NCBI GenBank assembly: GCA_965227035.1
Contig: OZ245724.1
Span: 3,658,001 to 3,722,000, forward strand
DNA length: 64,000 bases
Source of the DNA: CBDDFQ01 sp965227035
GTDB lineage: Bacteria; Pseudomonadota; Gammaproteobacteria; Burkholderiales; Burkholderiaceae_C
Direction: 5' to 3'
Part shown: in pieces, positions 8,257 through 17,358 of the stretch
Layout of the letters: every line of letters begins with the position of its first letter
Numbering within the stretch: position 1 is the stretch's first letter
Program-made: the position numbers and the translations under genes
Notes under the pieces: generated by a model
What the model was told of the DNA's origin: nothing
Seen by the model: the letters and a program-made list of their open reading frames with translations, nothing else
The model's database searches: none

Positions 8257-9180
8257 ATGGTGACCAAGAAACCCAAGGGACTCGGACGAGGACTAGAAGC
8301 GCTGTTAGGCCCCAAGGTCATCGACAAGATAGACGGGCCAGCATCGCAAGAGCGCGATGGCAATCCGTCGGTGCTCAAGCTCGACGACATGGTGGCCGGC
8401 ATGTACCAGCCGCGTACCCACATGGACGAGGGCGCTTTGTACGAATTGGCCGAGAGCATCAAGGCGCAGGGCATCATGCAGCCGATCCTTGTGCGCAAGC
8501 TAGCGGACGGCGAGAACGCCGGCAAATACGAAATCATCGCGGGCGAGCGTCGATTCCGCGCCGCCAAATTGGCGGGTCTGACAGAAGCCCCGGTACTGGT
8601 CCGCGATGTGCCGAACGAAGACGCGGCCGCTATGGCGCTCATCGAAAACATGCAGCGCGAAGATCTCAATCCGCTCGAAGAGGCCCAGGGCCTGCAACGT
8701 CTGGTGCAGGAGTTTGGACTAACTCATGAACAGGCCGCTCAAGCAGTGGGTCGCTCGCGTAGTTCCGCCAGCAACTTGTTGCGACTGCTCAATCTGGCGC
8801 CGCAAGTGCAGACCATGCTCATGGCCGGCGACATCGACATGGGTCACGCACGCGCATTGCTGTCGCTCGACAAGGCCACGCAGATCACCGCATCGAACCA
8901 GATTGCGACACGCAAACTGTCGGTGCGTGAAGCCGAAGCGATGGTGAAAAAGCTGAGTGCCGAATTCAATTTGGTGTCGCCCAAGCCGAAGAAAGAGAAG
9001 TCGCGCGACATGAAGCGGGTCGAGGAAGAGCTGTCGGATCTGCTGGCCGCAGCCGTCGAGGTGCGGATCAAAAAGCGGGTCAAACGCCACGGCCGATTCG
9101 AAGAGATGGGCGAGATGTCGATCCAGTTCGGATCGCTCGAAGAGCTCAACGGCCTGATCGACCGGCTTCGCGCATCCTGA
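8257..9180 (+). CDS. parB: Chromosome-partitioning protein ParB (Spo0J)
   Basis: 307-aa parS-binding CTPase. The N-terminus KPKGLGRGLEALLG is typical and carries the ParA-stimulating peptide. The CTP-binding/clamp motif GERRFR is at 96-101, followed by ENMQREDLNPLEEA. A helix-turn-helix around 155-180 (THEQAAQAVGRSRSSASNLL) recognises parS, and the C-terminal dimerisation segment ends near residue 305. It starts 4 bp after the hydrolase stop. Three parS-like sites lie within 3.2 kb upstream, consistent with an origin-proximal location. Confidence 0.97.
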   Translation: MVTKKPKGLGRGLEALLGPKVIDKIDGPASQERDGNPSVLKLDDMVAGMYQPRTHMDEGALYELAESIKAQGIMQPILVRKLADGENAGKYEIIAGERRFRAAKLAGLTEAPVLVRDVPNEDAAAMALIENMQREDLNPLEEAQGLQRLVQEFGLTHEQAAQAVGRSRSSASNLLRLLNLAPQVQTMLMAGDIDMGHARALLSLDKATQITASNQIATRKLSVREAEAMVKKLSAEFNLVSPKPKKEKSRDMKRVEEELSDLLAAAVEVRIKKRVKRHGRFEEMGEMSIQFGSLEELNGLIDRLRAS

Positions 9181-9219
9181 GCAGGAATAGCACCCCCGGG
9201 TATTTTTAGGCCTTTCGAT

Positions 9220-10644
9220 TTACATCGAAAAGATCTTTCCCGGATTCATGATGTTCTTTGGGTCGAGCGCGCGTTTGATCGTGCGCATCATGTCGATCGC
9301 CCCGGTACCGGTCTCGGTCTGCAGGAAAGCCATTTTGTGCAGCCCGACTCCGTGTTCGCCGGTGCAAGTGCCGCCCATCGACAGCGCGCGATTCACCAGC
9401 GTGTAGTTCAGCTGCTCGGCTACTTCGCGCTCTTTCGGATCGTTCGGATCGATCAAATATCCGAAGTGAAAGTTGCCATCGCCCACGTGGCCGACTACGA
9501 AGTACGGAATGCCGGACGCATCTGCTTCGTCGATCGACTCGAGAAGGCAGTCGGCCAGACGCGAGATCGGCACGCAGGTGTCCGTCGTGATTGCGCGGCA
9601 TCCCGGACGCGATTGAATCGCAGCGAAATACGCGTTGTGACGCGCAGTCCACAGACGGGTGCGCTCTTCCGGTGTCGACGCCCATTCGAAGGCAGTCACG
9701 CCGAATTCATTCGCAATTTCCTGCACTGTCTCGGCTTGCTCTTTCACGCTCGATGGCGTTCCGTGAAACTCCATCAGCAGCATCGGTTCTTCGCGTAGCG
9801 TGAGCTTCGAGTGCCTGTTCACCATGCCCACAGTCTGCGCATCGAGCAACTCGACTCGCGCGATCGGCACACCCATCTGAATGATCTGGATAGTCGTGCG
9901 CACGGCTGCCTCGATGCTCGCGAATGAACACACTGCGGCGGACACCGCTTCTGGCAACGGGAACAGCTTGAGCGTGATCTCGGTGATGATGCCCAGCGTG
10001 CCTTCGCTGCCCACCATCAATCGGGTGAGGTCGTACCCGGCAGAACTCTTCTTGGCGCGCGTTCCGGTGCGAATGACTTCGCCCGAAGCGGTGACCACTT
10101 CGAGGCTCAACACGTTTTCGCGCATGGTTCCGTAGCGGACCGCGTTGGTGCCGCTGGCACGGGTCGCAGTCATGCCACCGATGGATGCGTCGGCGCCCGG
10201 GTCGATCGGGAAAAACAGACCGGTGCTTTTGACCGCTTCGTTCAATTGCTTGCGTGTGATGCCCGGTTGCACCGTGACGGTCAAATCGTCCGAATCGATG
10301 GACAGCACCGCAGCCATACGGCTTACGTCGATGCTGATGCCGCCCTGCACCGCGAGCAGGTGGCCTTCGAGCGACGAGCCGACACCGAACGCAATGACCG
10401 GCACGTCGTGATCGGAAGCGAGTTTCACTGCATCGGACACATCCTTCGTGCTCTCGGCAAACACCACCGCGGCAGGAGGAGGCGAGTCGAACGAGGACTC
10501 ATCGCGACCGTGCTGTTCGCGCACCGCCATCGCCGTGGACATTTGAGCGCCGAAACGCGCCTTCAAGGCTTCGATGAGCGAGTCGGGTACTGCGCGCTGG
10601 TTGATCTCGGGAATCAGGTGCTGGGGGCTCGTAGGGGCGTTCAT
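9220..10644 (-). CDS. FAD-linked dehydrogenase, D-lactate dehydrogenase (cytochrome) / GlcD type
   Basis: 474-aa flavoprotein. The N-terminal PCMH-type FAD domain contains VIAFGVGSSLEGHL, PGADASIGGMTATRASG and AGYDLTRLMVGSEGTLGIIT. The C-terminal cap has VGHVGDGNFHFGYLID and CTGEHGVGLHKM, the metal/FAD-linked oxidase signature. Such enzymes oxidise D-lactate or other D-2-hydroxyacids and feed electrons to cytochrome c or quinone. AGGA lies 8 nt before the ATG. It is convergent with parB and divergent from the cobalamin adenosyltransferase. It could instead be the missing glycolate-oxidase GlcD partner for glcE/glcF at 51.7-54.0 kb, but its C-terminal cap reads more like the D-lactate dehydrogenase branch. 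Confidence 0.85.
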   Translation of the reverse strand: MNAPTSPQHLIPEINQRAVPDSLIEALKARFGAQMSTAMAVREQHGRDESSFDSPPPAAVVFAESTKDVSDAVKLASDHDVPVIAFGVGSSLEGHLLAVQGGISIDVSRMAAVLSIDSDDLTVTVQPGITRKQLNEAVKSTGLFFPIDPGADASIGGMTATRASGTNAVRYGTMRENVLSLEVVTASGEVIRTGTRAKKSSAGYDLTRLMVGSEGTLGIITEITLKLFPLPEAVSAAVCSFASIEAAVRTTIQIIQMGVPIARVELLDAQTVGMVNRHSKLTLREEPMLLMEFHGTPSSVKEQAETVQEIANEFGVTAFEWASTPEERTRLWTARHNAYFAAIQSRPGCRAITTDTCVPISRLADCLLESIDEADASGIPYFVVGHVGDGNFHFGYLIDPNDPKEREVAEQLNYTLVNRALSMGGTCTGEHGVGLHKMAFLQTETGTGAIDMMRTIKRALDPKNIMNPGKIFSM

Positions 10645-10754
10645 GGCGGTGTCCTGCAGATAGGGGGAGTTGCTCGTAGGCTGTTATGGGATCAGTTTAA
10701 AAGCGCGCGGGCACAATGTGGCGGTCGCCGGAGTCCAAAACCTTAGGACTTACG

Positions 10755-10803
10755 CTGACGCACCTGACGCACTGACGCACTGACGCACTGACGCACTGAC
10801 GCA
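10755..10803. repeat. CTGACGCA tandem repeat before the adenosyltransferase gene
   Basis: Five uninterrupted copies of the 8-mer CTGACGCA (10764-10803), preceded by a sixth copy offset by one extra C (10755-10762). The array is followed by a run of seven A and ends about 24 bp before the adenosyltransferase ATG, so copy-number change would alter its 5' leader or promoter spacing. Confidence 0.95.
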
Positions 10804-10827
10804 AAAAAAGCTGGAAACGGAACACTC

Positions 10828-11418
10828 ATGGGCAATCGACTCACCCAAATCGCAACGCGTACCGGCGACGACGGAACGACAGGACTCGGCGACAACACGC
10901 GGGTCTCCAAAGACGACCTGCGGGTCCACGCCATGGGCGACGTGGACGAACTCAACTCCAATATCGGCGTGCTGTTGTGCGAAGACATGCCGCACGATGT
11001 GCGCGAGGTGCTGGTCGAGATCCAGCATCAGCTGTTCAATCTGGGCGGCGAATTGTCGATTCCCGGATTCGAATTGCTCAAAGCGCAAGCGGTGCTCGAC
11101 CTGGACGAAGCGCTCGCGAAATACAACGCAGAGCTACCCCGTCTCGCGGAATTCATCCTGCCTGCAGGAACCCGCGCGGCATCCTTGTCGCATGTGTGCC
11201 GTACGGTGGCGCGACGAGCCGAGCGCGCGGTGATTGCACTGGGTGCGCAGGAAGAGCTGAAAGAAACGCCGCGCCAGTATCTGAACCGATCGAGCGATTT
11301 GCTCTTCGTGCTGGCGCGTGTATTGAATCGATATCGCACCGACGGAAAAACCGGCGACGACGTTTACTGGAAGAGCGAACGCCTGGCTCGCTCTTCACAA
11401 GATCAAGAAGCCGATTAA
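10828..11418 (+). CDS. Cob(I)yrinic acid a,c-diamide adenosyltransferase (PduO type)
   Basis: 196-aa ATP:corrinoid adenosyltransferase of the PduO family, which transfers 5'-deoxyadenosine to Co(I) corrinoid to make coenzyme B12. The N-terminal ATP-binding TRTGDDGTTGLGDNTRVSKDD lies at residues 10-30, DELNSNIG at about 40, and the C-terminal signature NRSSDLLFVLARVLNR near 153-168. It is a cytosolic trimer in the family. Together with the B12-dependent MetH at 29-34 kb it shows corrinoid use in this organism. Its stop overlaps the stop of the convergent permease gene by 4 bp. Confidence 0.94.
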   Translation: MGNRLTQIATRTGDDGTTGLGDNTRVSKDDLRVHAMGDVDELNSNIGVLLCEDMPHDVREVLVEIQHQLFNLGGELSIPGFELLKAQAVLDLDEALAKYNAELPRLAEFILPAGTRAASLSHVCRTVARRAERAVIALGAQEELKETPRQYLNRSSDLLFVLARVLNRYRTDGKTGDDVYWKSERLARSSQDQEAD

Positions 11419-12776
11419 CGTTTTTTCGATCCGATGCCCAGCAGCGCGTACAGAAGAATCGCGCCGAAGGTAGCGGTTCCGATGCCGCCCAAGGCGAACT
11501 GGCCGAAGCGCAAGGTGAAATCGCCAGTGCCCAAAATGAGTGTGATGCCGGCGACGATCAGGTTGCGGTTGTCCGAAAAATCGACCTTGTTCGCGACCCA
11601 GATTCGCGCACCTGCAATCGCGATCAAACCGAACACGACGATGCTCACTCCGCCCATGACGGCCAGCGGAATCGCTTGCAGCAGCGCGCCGAATTTCGGG
11701 CTGAATCCAAGAACGATTGCGATGACTGCGGCGGTAACGAACACGGCGGTCGAATAGATTTTGGTGGCCGCCATGACGCCGATGTTTTCTGCGTAGGTTG
11801 TAACGCCGGTGCCGCCCGCAGCGCCGCTCACCATCGTGGCCACGCCGTCGCCGATGAACGCGCGTCCCAAATATGGATTGAGGTCGCGGCCTGTCATGGC
11901 GCTCACGGCTTTCACATGCCCGAGGTTTTCGGCGACGAGGATGATCGCGACCGGAACGATCAATAGCATCGCGTTCGTCTCGAACACCGGCGTTGAAAAC
12001 GTGGGGAGTCCGAACCATGCGGCCGATGCCACACCCGCAAAACTGATCGGCTTACCCAGGCCCATGCCGTTGGTGAGCACTGCGTAGATCACGCTGGCGA
12101 GAATCAATCCGACCAGGATCAGCAGACGTTGCGTCATGCCGCGTGTGTACACCGCGACCAGTCCGACACTCACGAAGGTGACGACCTGCATCCAGGTGTC
12201 GAAACCGGTGGGCGCCATGTTTTTGATCGGCACCGATGCGAGGTTGAGTCCGATCACTGCGACGACCGCGCCGGTGACGACCGGCGGCATCAGCTTTTCG
12301 ATCCAGTGCAGGCCAGCGCCTTCCTCGACCTCTTCGACTTCCATGCCGCGCATCGGAGTGGTCTTGACTCGCTTCTCGCGAGTCATCGCGACGATCACGC
12401 CGATGATCGTGTACACCAGACCGCAGGCGATGATGCCGCCCAACGCGACACCCAGATTCGTGTTCGGGCCCGATCCCTTGTAGCCCGATGCGACGATCAC
12501 GACGCCGATGAACGCGAAGCTCGATCCGAGATAGCTAGGGACTTTTCCGCCGACGATCAAAAAGAAAATGAGGGTGCCGATGCCCGACATCAGGATCGCT
12601 ACGTTGGGATCGAAGCCCATGAGCAGCGGTGCGAGGACCGTGGCGCCGAACATCGCGATCACGTGTTGCACGCCCATCGCGGCGGTCTGTGGCCAAGGCA
12701 GTCGTTCGTCGGGCGCGATGACTCCGCCCTCGCTCAACACACTTGCCTTTTTCTCGGTCCAGCTGAACATTCCCAT
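11415..12776 (-). CDS. NCS2-family uracil/xanthine permease
   Basis: 453-aa inner-membrane nucleobase:cation symporter of about 14 helices. It has GVQHVIAMFGATVLAPLLMGFDPN at residues 36-59, typical of UraA/RutG, and the conserved ENLGHVKAVSAMTGRDLNPYLGRAFIGDG loop in the middle. Probably a uracil or other pyrimidine carrier; xanthine is the alternative. GGGAG lies 6 nt before the chosen ATG; a second ATG two codons on is also usable. No pyrimidine-catabolic genes are adjacent. Confidence 0.88.
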   Translation of the reverse strand: MGMFSWTEKKASVLSEGGVIAPDERLPWPQTAAMGVQHVIAMFGATVLAPLLMGFDPNVAILMSGIGTLIFFLIVGGKVPSYLGSSFAFIGVVIVASGYKGSGPNTNLGVALGGIIACGLVYTIIGVIVAMTREKRVKTTPMRGMEVEEVEEGAGLHWIEKLMPPVVTGAVVAVIGLNLASVPIKNMAPTGFDTWMQVVTFVSVGLVAVYTRGMTQRLLILVGLILASVIYAVLTNGMGLGKPISFAGVASAAWFGLPTFSTPVFETNAMLLIVPVAIILVAENLGHVKAVSAMTGRDLNPYLGRAFIGDGVATMVSGAAGGTGVTTYAENIGVMAATKIYSTAVFVTAAVIAIVLGFSPKFGALLQAIPLAVMGGVSIVVFGLIAIAGARIWVANKVDFSDNRNLIVAGITLILGTGDFTLRFGQFALGGIGTATFGAILLYALLGIGSKKR

Positions 12777-12817
12777 CCTCTACTCCCGGTTAGATTTTTT
12801 CGATACTTCGGGCGATG

Positions 12818-13720
12818 CTACGGACTCCGGCACTCGGCGGCAAGCCATTCGGAGAACTGCGTGAGCGCGGCGCTCGGTGCTTCACGCTCGGGTGTGACCA
12901 GGTAGTAATTGCGAGCACCTTGCAGCGGCTTGTCGCAGGCGACAACCAGTTCTCCACGAGCAAGTTCTTTCTCGATGAGCAGCGGTGCCACGAGCGCGAC
13001 GCCCATGCCGTGTGCGGCGGCTTCCGCAGTCATCGAGAAGAGCTCGAGTCTCGGACCTGCAAGCGCGCCCGGTGCCGACACGCGCATATCGTCGAACCAC
13101 TGACGCCATGCATTCGGGCGGGTGCTCTGCTGAAGCAGCGGCATGGTGGCAATCACGGCCGGCGTGAGTTCCTTGCGTTTGCCCATGAGCGCCGGGCTGC
13201 ATACCGGCACGACATCTTCACGAAGCAGCTTGATGGCGCGGGTGCCCGACCAGCTCGCCACTTGCGCCTCGGTGCCGGTGAACAGCGCTGCGTCGAATTC
13301 GGTATCGGCGAAAAGGAAAGGACGGGTACGGTTTTCGATATGCACCACGACCGACGCGTCCACTTGCGCGAACTGCGGCAATCGCGGGATCAGCCAGCGC
13401 GTGGCGAATGTAGGAACTGCCGCCAGATGCAGCGACTGCCCGCCAGCGACTGTAGACATGGCGTCTAGCGTGTCGCGCTCCAGCGCCTGCAGTCGGGGGC
13501 CGACCACACGCGCATACGCTTCTCCGCGAGCAGTGAGTTCCACGCCGTGCCGCGTGCGCCTGAAAAGCGGCACTTCCAGAAATTCTTCGAGCGCGGTGAT
13601 CTGCCGCGACACCGCGCTTTGAGTGAGCGCGAGTTCCTGCGCAGCGCGGGTGTAGCTCTGATGACGGGCTGCCGATTCGAAGCACATGAGCGATTGGGTG
13701 GACGGGATTTTTCTGCGCAT
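12818..13720 (-). CDS. LysR-family regulator, GcvA type; probable glutarate-responsive GcdR
   Basis: 300-aa LysR regulator. The winged helix at residues 10-70 contains FESAARHQSYTRAAQELALTQSAVSRQI, followed by an effector-binding domain of GcvA type (starting near residue 92). It is divergent from gcdH (206 bp between the starts), and a T-N11-A palindrome lies between them. In Pseudomonas, GcdR is a divergent LysR protein that activates gcdHG in response to glutarate, so the same role is inferred here from position. A general GcvA-like function cannot be excluded. Confidence 0.83.
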   Translation of the reverse strand: MRRKIPSTQSLMCFESAARHQSYTRAAQELALTQSAVSRQITALEEFLEVPLFRRTRHGVELTARGEAYARVVGPRLQALERDTLDAMSTVAGGQSLHLAAVPTFATRWLIPRLPQFAQVDASVVVHIENRTRPFLFADTEFDAALFTGTEAQVASWSGTRAIKLLREDVVPVCSPALMGKRKELTPAVIATMPLLQQSTRPNAWRQWFDDMRVSAPGALAGPRLELFSMTAEAAAHGMGVALVAPLLIEKELARGELVVACDKPLQGARNYYLVTPEREAPSAALTQFSEWLAAECRSP

Positions 13721-13746
13721 GAGGAGTGGGGCAAATAGCGAGTGTT

Positions 13747-13761
13747 ATGCCGTTAGGGCAT
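13747..13761. promoter_or_regulatory. LysR box (T-N11-A) between the LysR gene and gcdH
   Basis: ATGCCGTTAGGGCAT, a perfect 5-bp inverted repeat with a 5-nt spacer that fits the LysR consensus T-N11-A. It is 27 bp from the regulator start and 166 bp from the gcdH start, suited to autoregulation and activation. Confidence 0.65.
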
Positions 13762-13926
13762 TGCTGAATTAAGCGTTCTCTATGGGAATTTACCGCAAGG
13801 AGTTCCGAAACCGCATAACTGGATGAAAAATCGTCGTTTGCGGCCGGTCGGTTGCCCGCCTAAGATCACGTCTCACCCAAAAGTCCCCAAGATTCATTCC
13901 GATATCGACCTTCAAGGAGTACGCAC

Positions 13927-15129
13927 GTGGCCAAGTCCAAGACCCCCTTCAAATGGGAAGACCCCTTCCTCCTCGACCTGCAACTGACCGAGGAAGAGCG
14001 CATGGTCAAGGACGCTGCGCAGGCGTATTGCCAGGATCGTCTGGGCTCACGCGTGATGGACGCGTTCCGCAACGAAAAAACCGACCCCGCCATCTTTCGC
14101 GAAATGGGCGAACTTGGCCTTCTCGGCCCGACGATTCCCGAGCAGTACGGCGGCCCCGCATTGGGCTACGTCGCCTACGGACTGATCTCGCGTGAAGTCG
14201 AGCGTGTGGACTCCGGCTATCGCTCGATGATGAGCGTTCAAAGCTCGCTGGTGATGGTTCCGATTTTCGAATTCGGTACCGAAGAACAACGTCAAAAATA
14301 TCTGCCCAAACTCGCCACCGGCGAATGGATCGGCTGCTTCGGCTTGACCGAACCCGATCACGGCTCCGATCCGGGATCGATGTCGACTCGCGCCAAGAAG
14401 GTGCCCGGCGGATACAAGATCAGCGGCAACAAGATGTGGATCTCCAACAGCCCGATCGCCGACGTGTTCGTGGTGTGGGCCAAGGAAGTCAGCGAAGACG
14501 GCAATGTCGGTCAGATCCGCGGCTTCATCCTCGACAAGGGCATGGCTGGTTTGAGCGCGCCTGCAATCCACGGCAAGGTGGGTCTGCGTGCATCGATTAC
14601 AGGCGAAATCGTCATGGACGGCGTGTTCTGCCCGGAAGAAAACGCGTTCCCGGAAGTGCGCGGCCTGAAGGGCCCGTTCACCTGCCTCAACTCGGCTCGT
14701 TACGGCATTGCCTGGGGCGCTTTGGGTGCAGCCGAATCGTGCTGGCACACCGCACGCCAGTACACGCTCGATCGCAAGCAATTCGGTCGTCCTTTGGCCG
14801 CGAATCAGTTGATCCAGAAGAAGCTGGCCGACATGCAAACCGAAATCACGCTGGGCCTGCAAGGCTGCCTGCGCCTCGGACGCATGAAGGAAGAGGGCAT
14901 CGATTCGGTGGAAATCACCTCGATCCTCAAGCGCAACTCCTGCGGCAAGTCGCTGGACATTGCACGCATGGCGCGCGACATGCTGGGCGGCAACGGCATC
15001 TCCGATGAGTTCGGCGTGGCACGTCATCTGGTGAACCTGGAAGTCGTGAACACCTACGAAGGCACGCACGATATTCATGCGCTGATCCTGGGTCGTGCAC
15101 AGACCGGCATCGCTGCATTCGCGAACTGA
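13927..15129 (+). CDS. gcdH: Glutaryl-CoA dehydrogenase
   Basis: 400-aa acyl-CoA dehydrogenase that oxidises and decarboxylates glutaryl-CoA to crotonyl-CoA, passing electrons to ETF (lysine, tryptophan and glutarate catabolism). Signatures: GCFGLTEPDHGSDPGSM (flavin/acyl-CoA loop), KMWISNSPIADVFVVWAK, and NTYEGTHDIHALILGRA near residue 375, containing the catalytic glutamate in the place used by GcdH. GTG start with AAGGAG 7 nt upstream. It is followed 13 bp later by a CoA transferase, forming the gcdH-gcdG pair. Confidence 0.95.
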   Translation: MAKSKTPFKWEDPFLLDLQLTEEERMVKDAAQAYCQDRLGSRVMDAFRNEKTDPAIFREMGELGLLGPTIPEQYGGPALGYVAYGLISREVERVDSGYRSMMSVQSSLVMVPIFEFGTEEQRQKYLPKLATGEWIGCFGLTEPDHGSDPGSMSTRAKKVPGGYKISGNKMWISNSPIADVFVVWAKEVSEDGNVGQIRGFILDKGMAGLSAPAIHGKVGLRASITGEIVMDGVFCPEENAFPEVRGLKGPFTCLNSARYGIAWGALGAAESCWHTARQYTLDRKQFGRPLAANQLIQKKLADMQTEITLGLQGCLRLGRMKEEGIDSVEITSILKRNSCGKSLDIARMARDMLGGNGISDEFGVARHLVNLEVVNTYEGTHDIHALILGRAQTGIAAFAN

Positions 15130-15142
15130 TCCGCAGGCACAG

Positions 15143-16366
15143 ATGGCAGCAGCACTCGCGCACCTGAAGGTGCTTGATTTGTCGCGGGTGCTCGCTGGCC
15201 CGTGGTGTACCCAGATGCTCGCCGACATGGGCGCAGACGTCATCAAGATCGAGCGTCCAGGTGCCGGCGACGACACCCGCGGATGGGGTCCTCCGTTCGT
15301 GAAAGACGCCCAAGGCAACGACACCGAGCACGCGAGCTACTTCACCTCCTGCAATCGAAACAAGCGATCGATGGCGGTAGATATCGCGACCGAAGAAGGG
15401 CGCCTGATCGTGCAGCGCATGGCTGCGCAGTGCGACATCGTTGTCGAGAACTTCAAGGTCGGAGGACTGAAAAGCTACGGCCTCGATTACGAGAGCGTGA
15501 AGGCGACGAATCCGCGCGTCATCTACTGCTCGATCACCGGCTTCGGCCAGACCGGCCCGTACGCAGAACGCGCGGGTTATGACCTGATGATCCAGGCGAT
15601 GACCGGCATGATGAGCATCACCGGCCGCGCCGATGGCGAACCCGGCGGCGGCCCGCAAAAAGTGGGTGTTGCGGTCGTGGATGTTTTCACCGGCGTGTAT
15701 TCCGCCGCGTCGATTCTTGCGGCGCTGGAAGTGCGCAATAGAACTGGCGAAGGTCAGCACATCGATATGTCTTTGCTCGATGTCGGCATGGCGACATTGG
15801 CCAATCAGGGCGCGAGCTTTTTGAACACCGGCAAGGCGCCATCTCGAATGGGCAACACGCATCCGAGTCTCGCGCCGTATCAGGACTTTCCGACTCTCGA
15901 TGGCGCGGTGCTGCTAGCCATCGGCAATGACGGCCAGTTCACGCGTTTCTGTGAAGCCGTGGGCGTTCCGGAGTGGGCTAAGGACGCGCGATTCACCACC
16001 AACACTCTGCGTGTGAAGAACCGCGATGCGCTGATCCCCGCGATGAGCGACGTGACTCGCACTCGCACGACCGCCGACTGGATTGCGCTTCTGGAAAAGA
16101 AAGCGGTGCCCTGCGGTCCGATCAACAACATCGCGCAGGCATATGACGACGAGCAGGTGAAAGCGCGAGGAATCGCGCTGAAGCAGACGCGTAGCGATGG
16201 CCTTGAAATCACGACAGCTGCAAGCCCGATGCGATTGAGCGCCACGCCGCCGGTGGTCAAATCGGCGCCGCCTTTGCTGGGCGAACACACCGCGGAGGTG
16301 TTGGCTGAATTGGGGCTCGACGCACCTCAGATCGAAGCGCTCAAGGCCAAGGGCGTCGTCGCTTGA
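15143..16366 (+). CDS. gcdG: Family III CoA transferase (CaiB/BaiF), probable glutarate CoA-transferase GcdG
   Basis: 407-aa class III CoA transferase. The N-terminus LDLSRVLAGPWCTQMLADMGADVIKIE is the family signature, and the catalytic Asp is D147 in ERAGYDLMIQ. The frame is open back into gcdH (15095), but the domain begins at ATG 15143. Adjacent to gcdH, it most likely activates glutarate with CoA from succinyl-CoA so that GcdH can use it; this role rests on context and on the human SUGCT and Pseudomonas GcdG parallels. The 3' end, including the stop codon, lies in a decayed tandem repeat. Confidence 0.88.
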   Translation: MAAALAHLKVLDLSRVLAGPWCTQMLADMGADVIKIERPGAGDDTRGWGPPFVKDAQGNDTEHASYFTSCNRNKRSMAVDIATEEGRLIVQRMAAQCDIVVENFKVGGLKSYGLDYESVKATNPRVIYCSITGFGQTGPYAERAGYDLMIQAMTGMMSITGRADGEPGGGPQKVGVAVVDVFTGVYSAASILAALEVRNRTGEGQHIDMSLLDVGMATLANQGASFLNTGKAPSRMGNTHPSLAPYQDFPTLDGAVLLAIGNDGQFTRFCEAVGVPEWAKDARFTTNTLRVKNRDALIPAMSDVTRTRTTADWIALLEKKAVPCGPINNIAQAYDDEQVKARGIALKQTRSDGLEITTAASPMRLSATPPVVKSAPPLLGEHTAEVLAELGLDAPQIEALKAKGVVA

Positions 16367-16394
16367 GTTAACACTTGATTGGCGCTTGAATTGG
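16360..16394. repeat. Decayed 11-12 bp tandem repeat on the gcdG stop codon
   Basis: Three diverged units CGCTTGAGTTAA, CACTTGATTGG, CGCTTGAATTGG, with a weak fourth (CAGGTGAATCG). The first contains the gcdG stop TGA (16364-16366), and every unit keeps TTGA or GTGA, so each holds a TGA triplet. Confidence 0.65.
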
Positions 16395-16419
16395 CAGGTG
16401 AATCGTCGCGTCGTCGCGT

Positions 16420-17358
16420 TCAGTTTTTCCTGAAGTTCACCAGCACGATTCCGACGGCGACCAACGCAATCGAGATGAGCAGCGTGGGCGTGACCGGCTC
16501 CTTGAGCCACAGCGCGCCGAATGCCAGCGCGAACAGCGGTGTCAGGAACACGAACACCGACAGCTTGGTCGCGGGGTAGCGACTCAGCATCCACATCCAC
16601 GCGAGGTAGGTGAAAAACGCGCCAAGGATGGTCTGGATTGCCAGCGAGGTAATCGCGAAGGTGCTGAAGTCGGTGGTCCAGGTTTCGCCGCGCAGCACCG
16701 ACAGGATGGGGAACGCCACCACGCTCACCGCCAGTTGATAGATCAGCAGTTTCTCGGCGGGCACTCGCATCAGCGATTTGGAAGCGCGGATCACGACCGT
16801 GGTGAGTCCCCAGAAGAATCCGGCGATCAGCGCGAACGCGTCGCCTATCCACTGCTCGGAATGACCCCCTGAATTTCCACCGCTCAGAGCCAGGGCGACT
16901 GCGGAGAAAGCGCAAGCCAGCCCAACCCATTGCAAGGGCCGGAGCTTTTCGGCGGGAACGATCAAGGGAACCAGCATCGCCACCCAGAACGGCGAGGTGT
17001 AGAGGAACACGGTCAGACGGGATGCCGGTCCATAGATCAGGCCGATGTAGATCATCGTGAATTCGCCCGCGAACAGCGCGCCCGCCAAAAGCCCCGGCCA
17101 GAGCGATCCGTCTCTTTCGAATAAACGGATCTTGCGGAATCGGCACCAGATCAACACCAGAATGAGTGCGCAGGAGAACCGGATCGTCGATTGATACATC
17201 GGCGCCAGTTCGGGAATAGTCGCCTTTACCAGCACCTGCTGCAGCCCCCAGGCCAGGCAACAGATCAGCAGAAGAACGATTGCGATGGTGTCGAGATGGG
17301 ACTTGAGTTGTCTGCCGGGAGGCGAAGTGGCCAGGGTGTCGTTGGCTTTGGATGTCAT
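16420..17358 (-). CDS. DMT-family (EamA) transporter
   Basis: About 312-aa ten-helix membrane protein made of two EamA repeats (AWGLQQVLVKATIPELAP in the first, FFWGLTTVVIRASKSL in the second). Such proteins export metabolites or amino acids. The frame is open to 17448; ATG 17358 (MTSKANDTLATS) is preferred because the upstream part is short, polar and unlike the family. It is convergent with gcdG (53 bp between stop codons) and divergent from the TetR gene 180 bp away, so TetR may control it. Confidence 0.82.
   Translation of the reverse strand: MTSKANDTLATSPPGRQLKSHLDTIAIVLLLICCLAWGLQQVLVKATIPELAPMYQSTIRFSCALILVLIWCRFRKIRLFERDGSLWPGLLAGALFAGEFTMIYIGLIYGPASRLTVFLYTSPFWVAMLVPLIVPAEKLRPLQWVGLACAFSAVALALSGGNSGGHSEQWIGDAFALIAGFFWGLTTVVIRASKSLMRVPAEKLLIYQLAVSVVAFPILSVLRGETWTTDFSTFAITSLAIQTILGAFFTYLAWMWMLSRYPATKLSVFVFLTPLFALAFGALWLKEPVTPTLLISIALVAVGIVLVNFRKN

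Noticed and set aside
15914..17260. 448-codon minus-strand frame spanning the end of gcdG and the EamA gene
   Set aside because: It runs out of frame through the EamA transporter and antisense through the CoA transferase; not protein-like.
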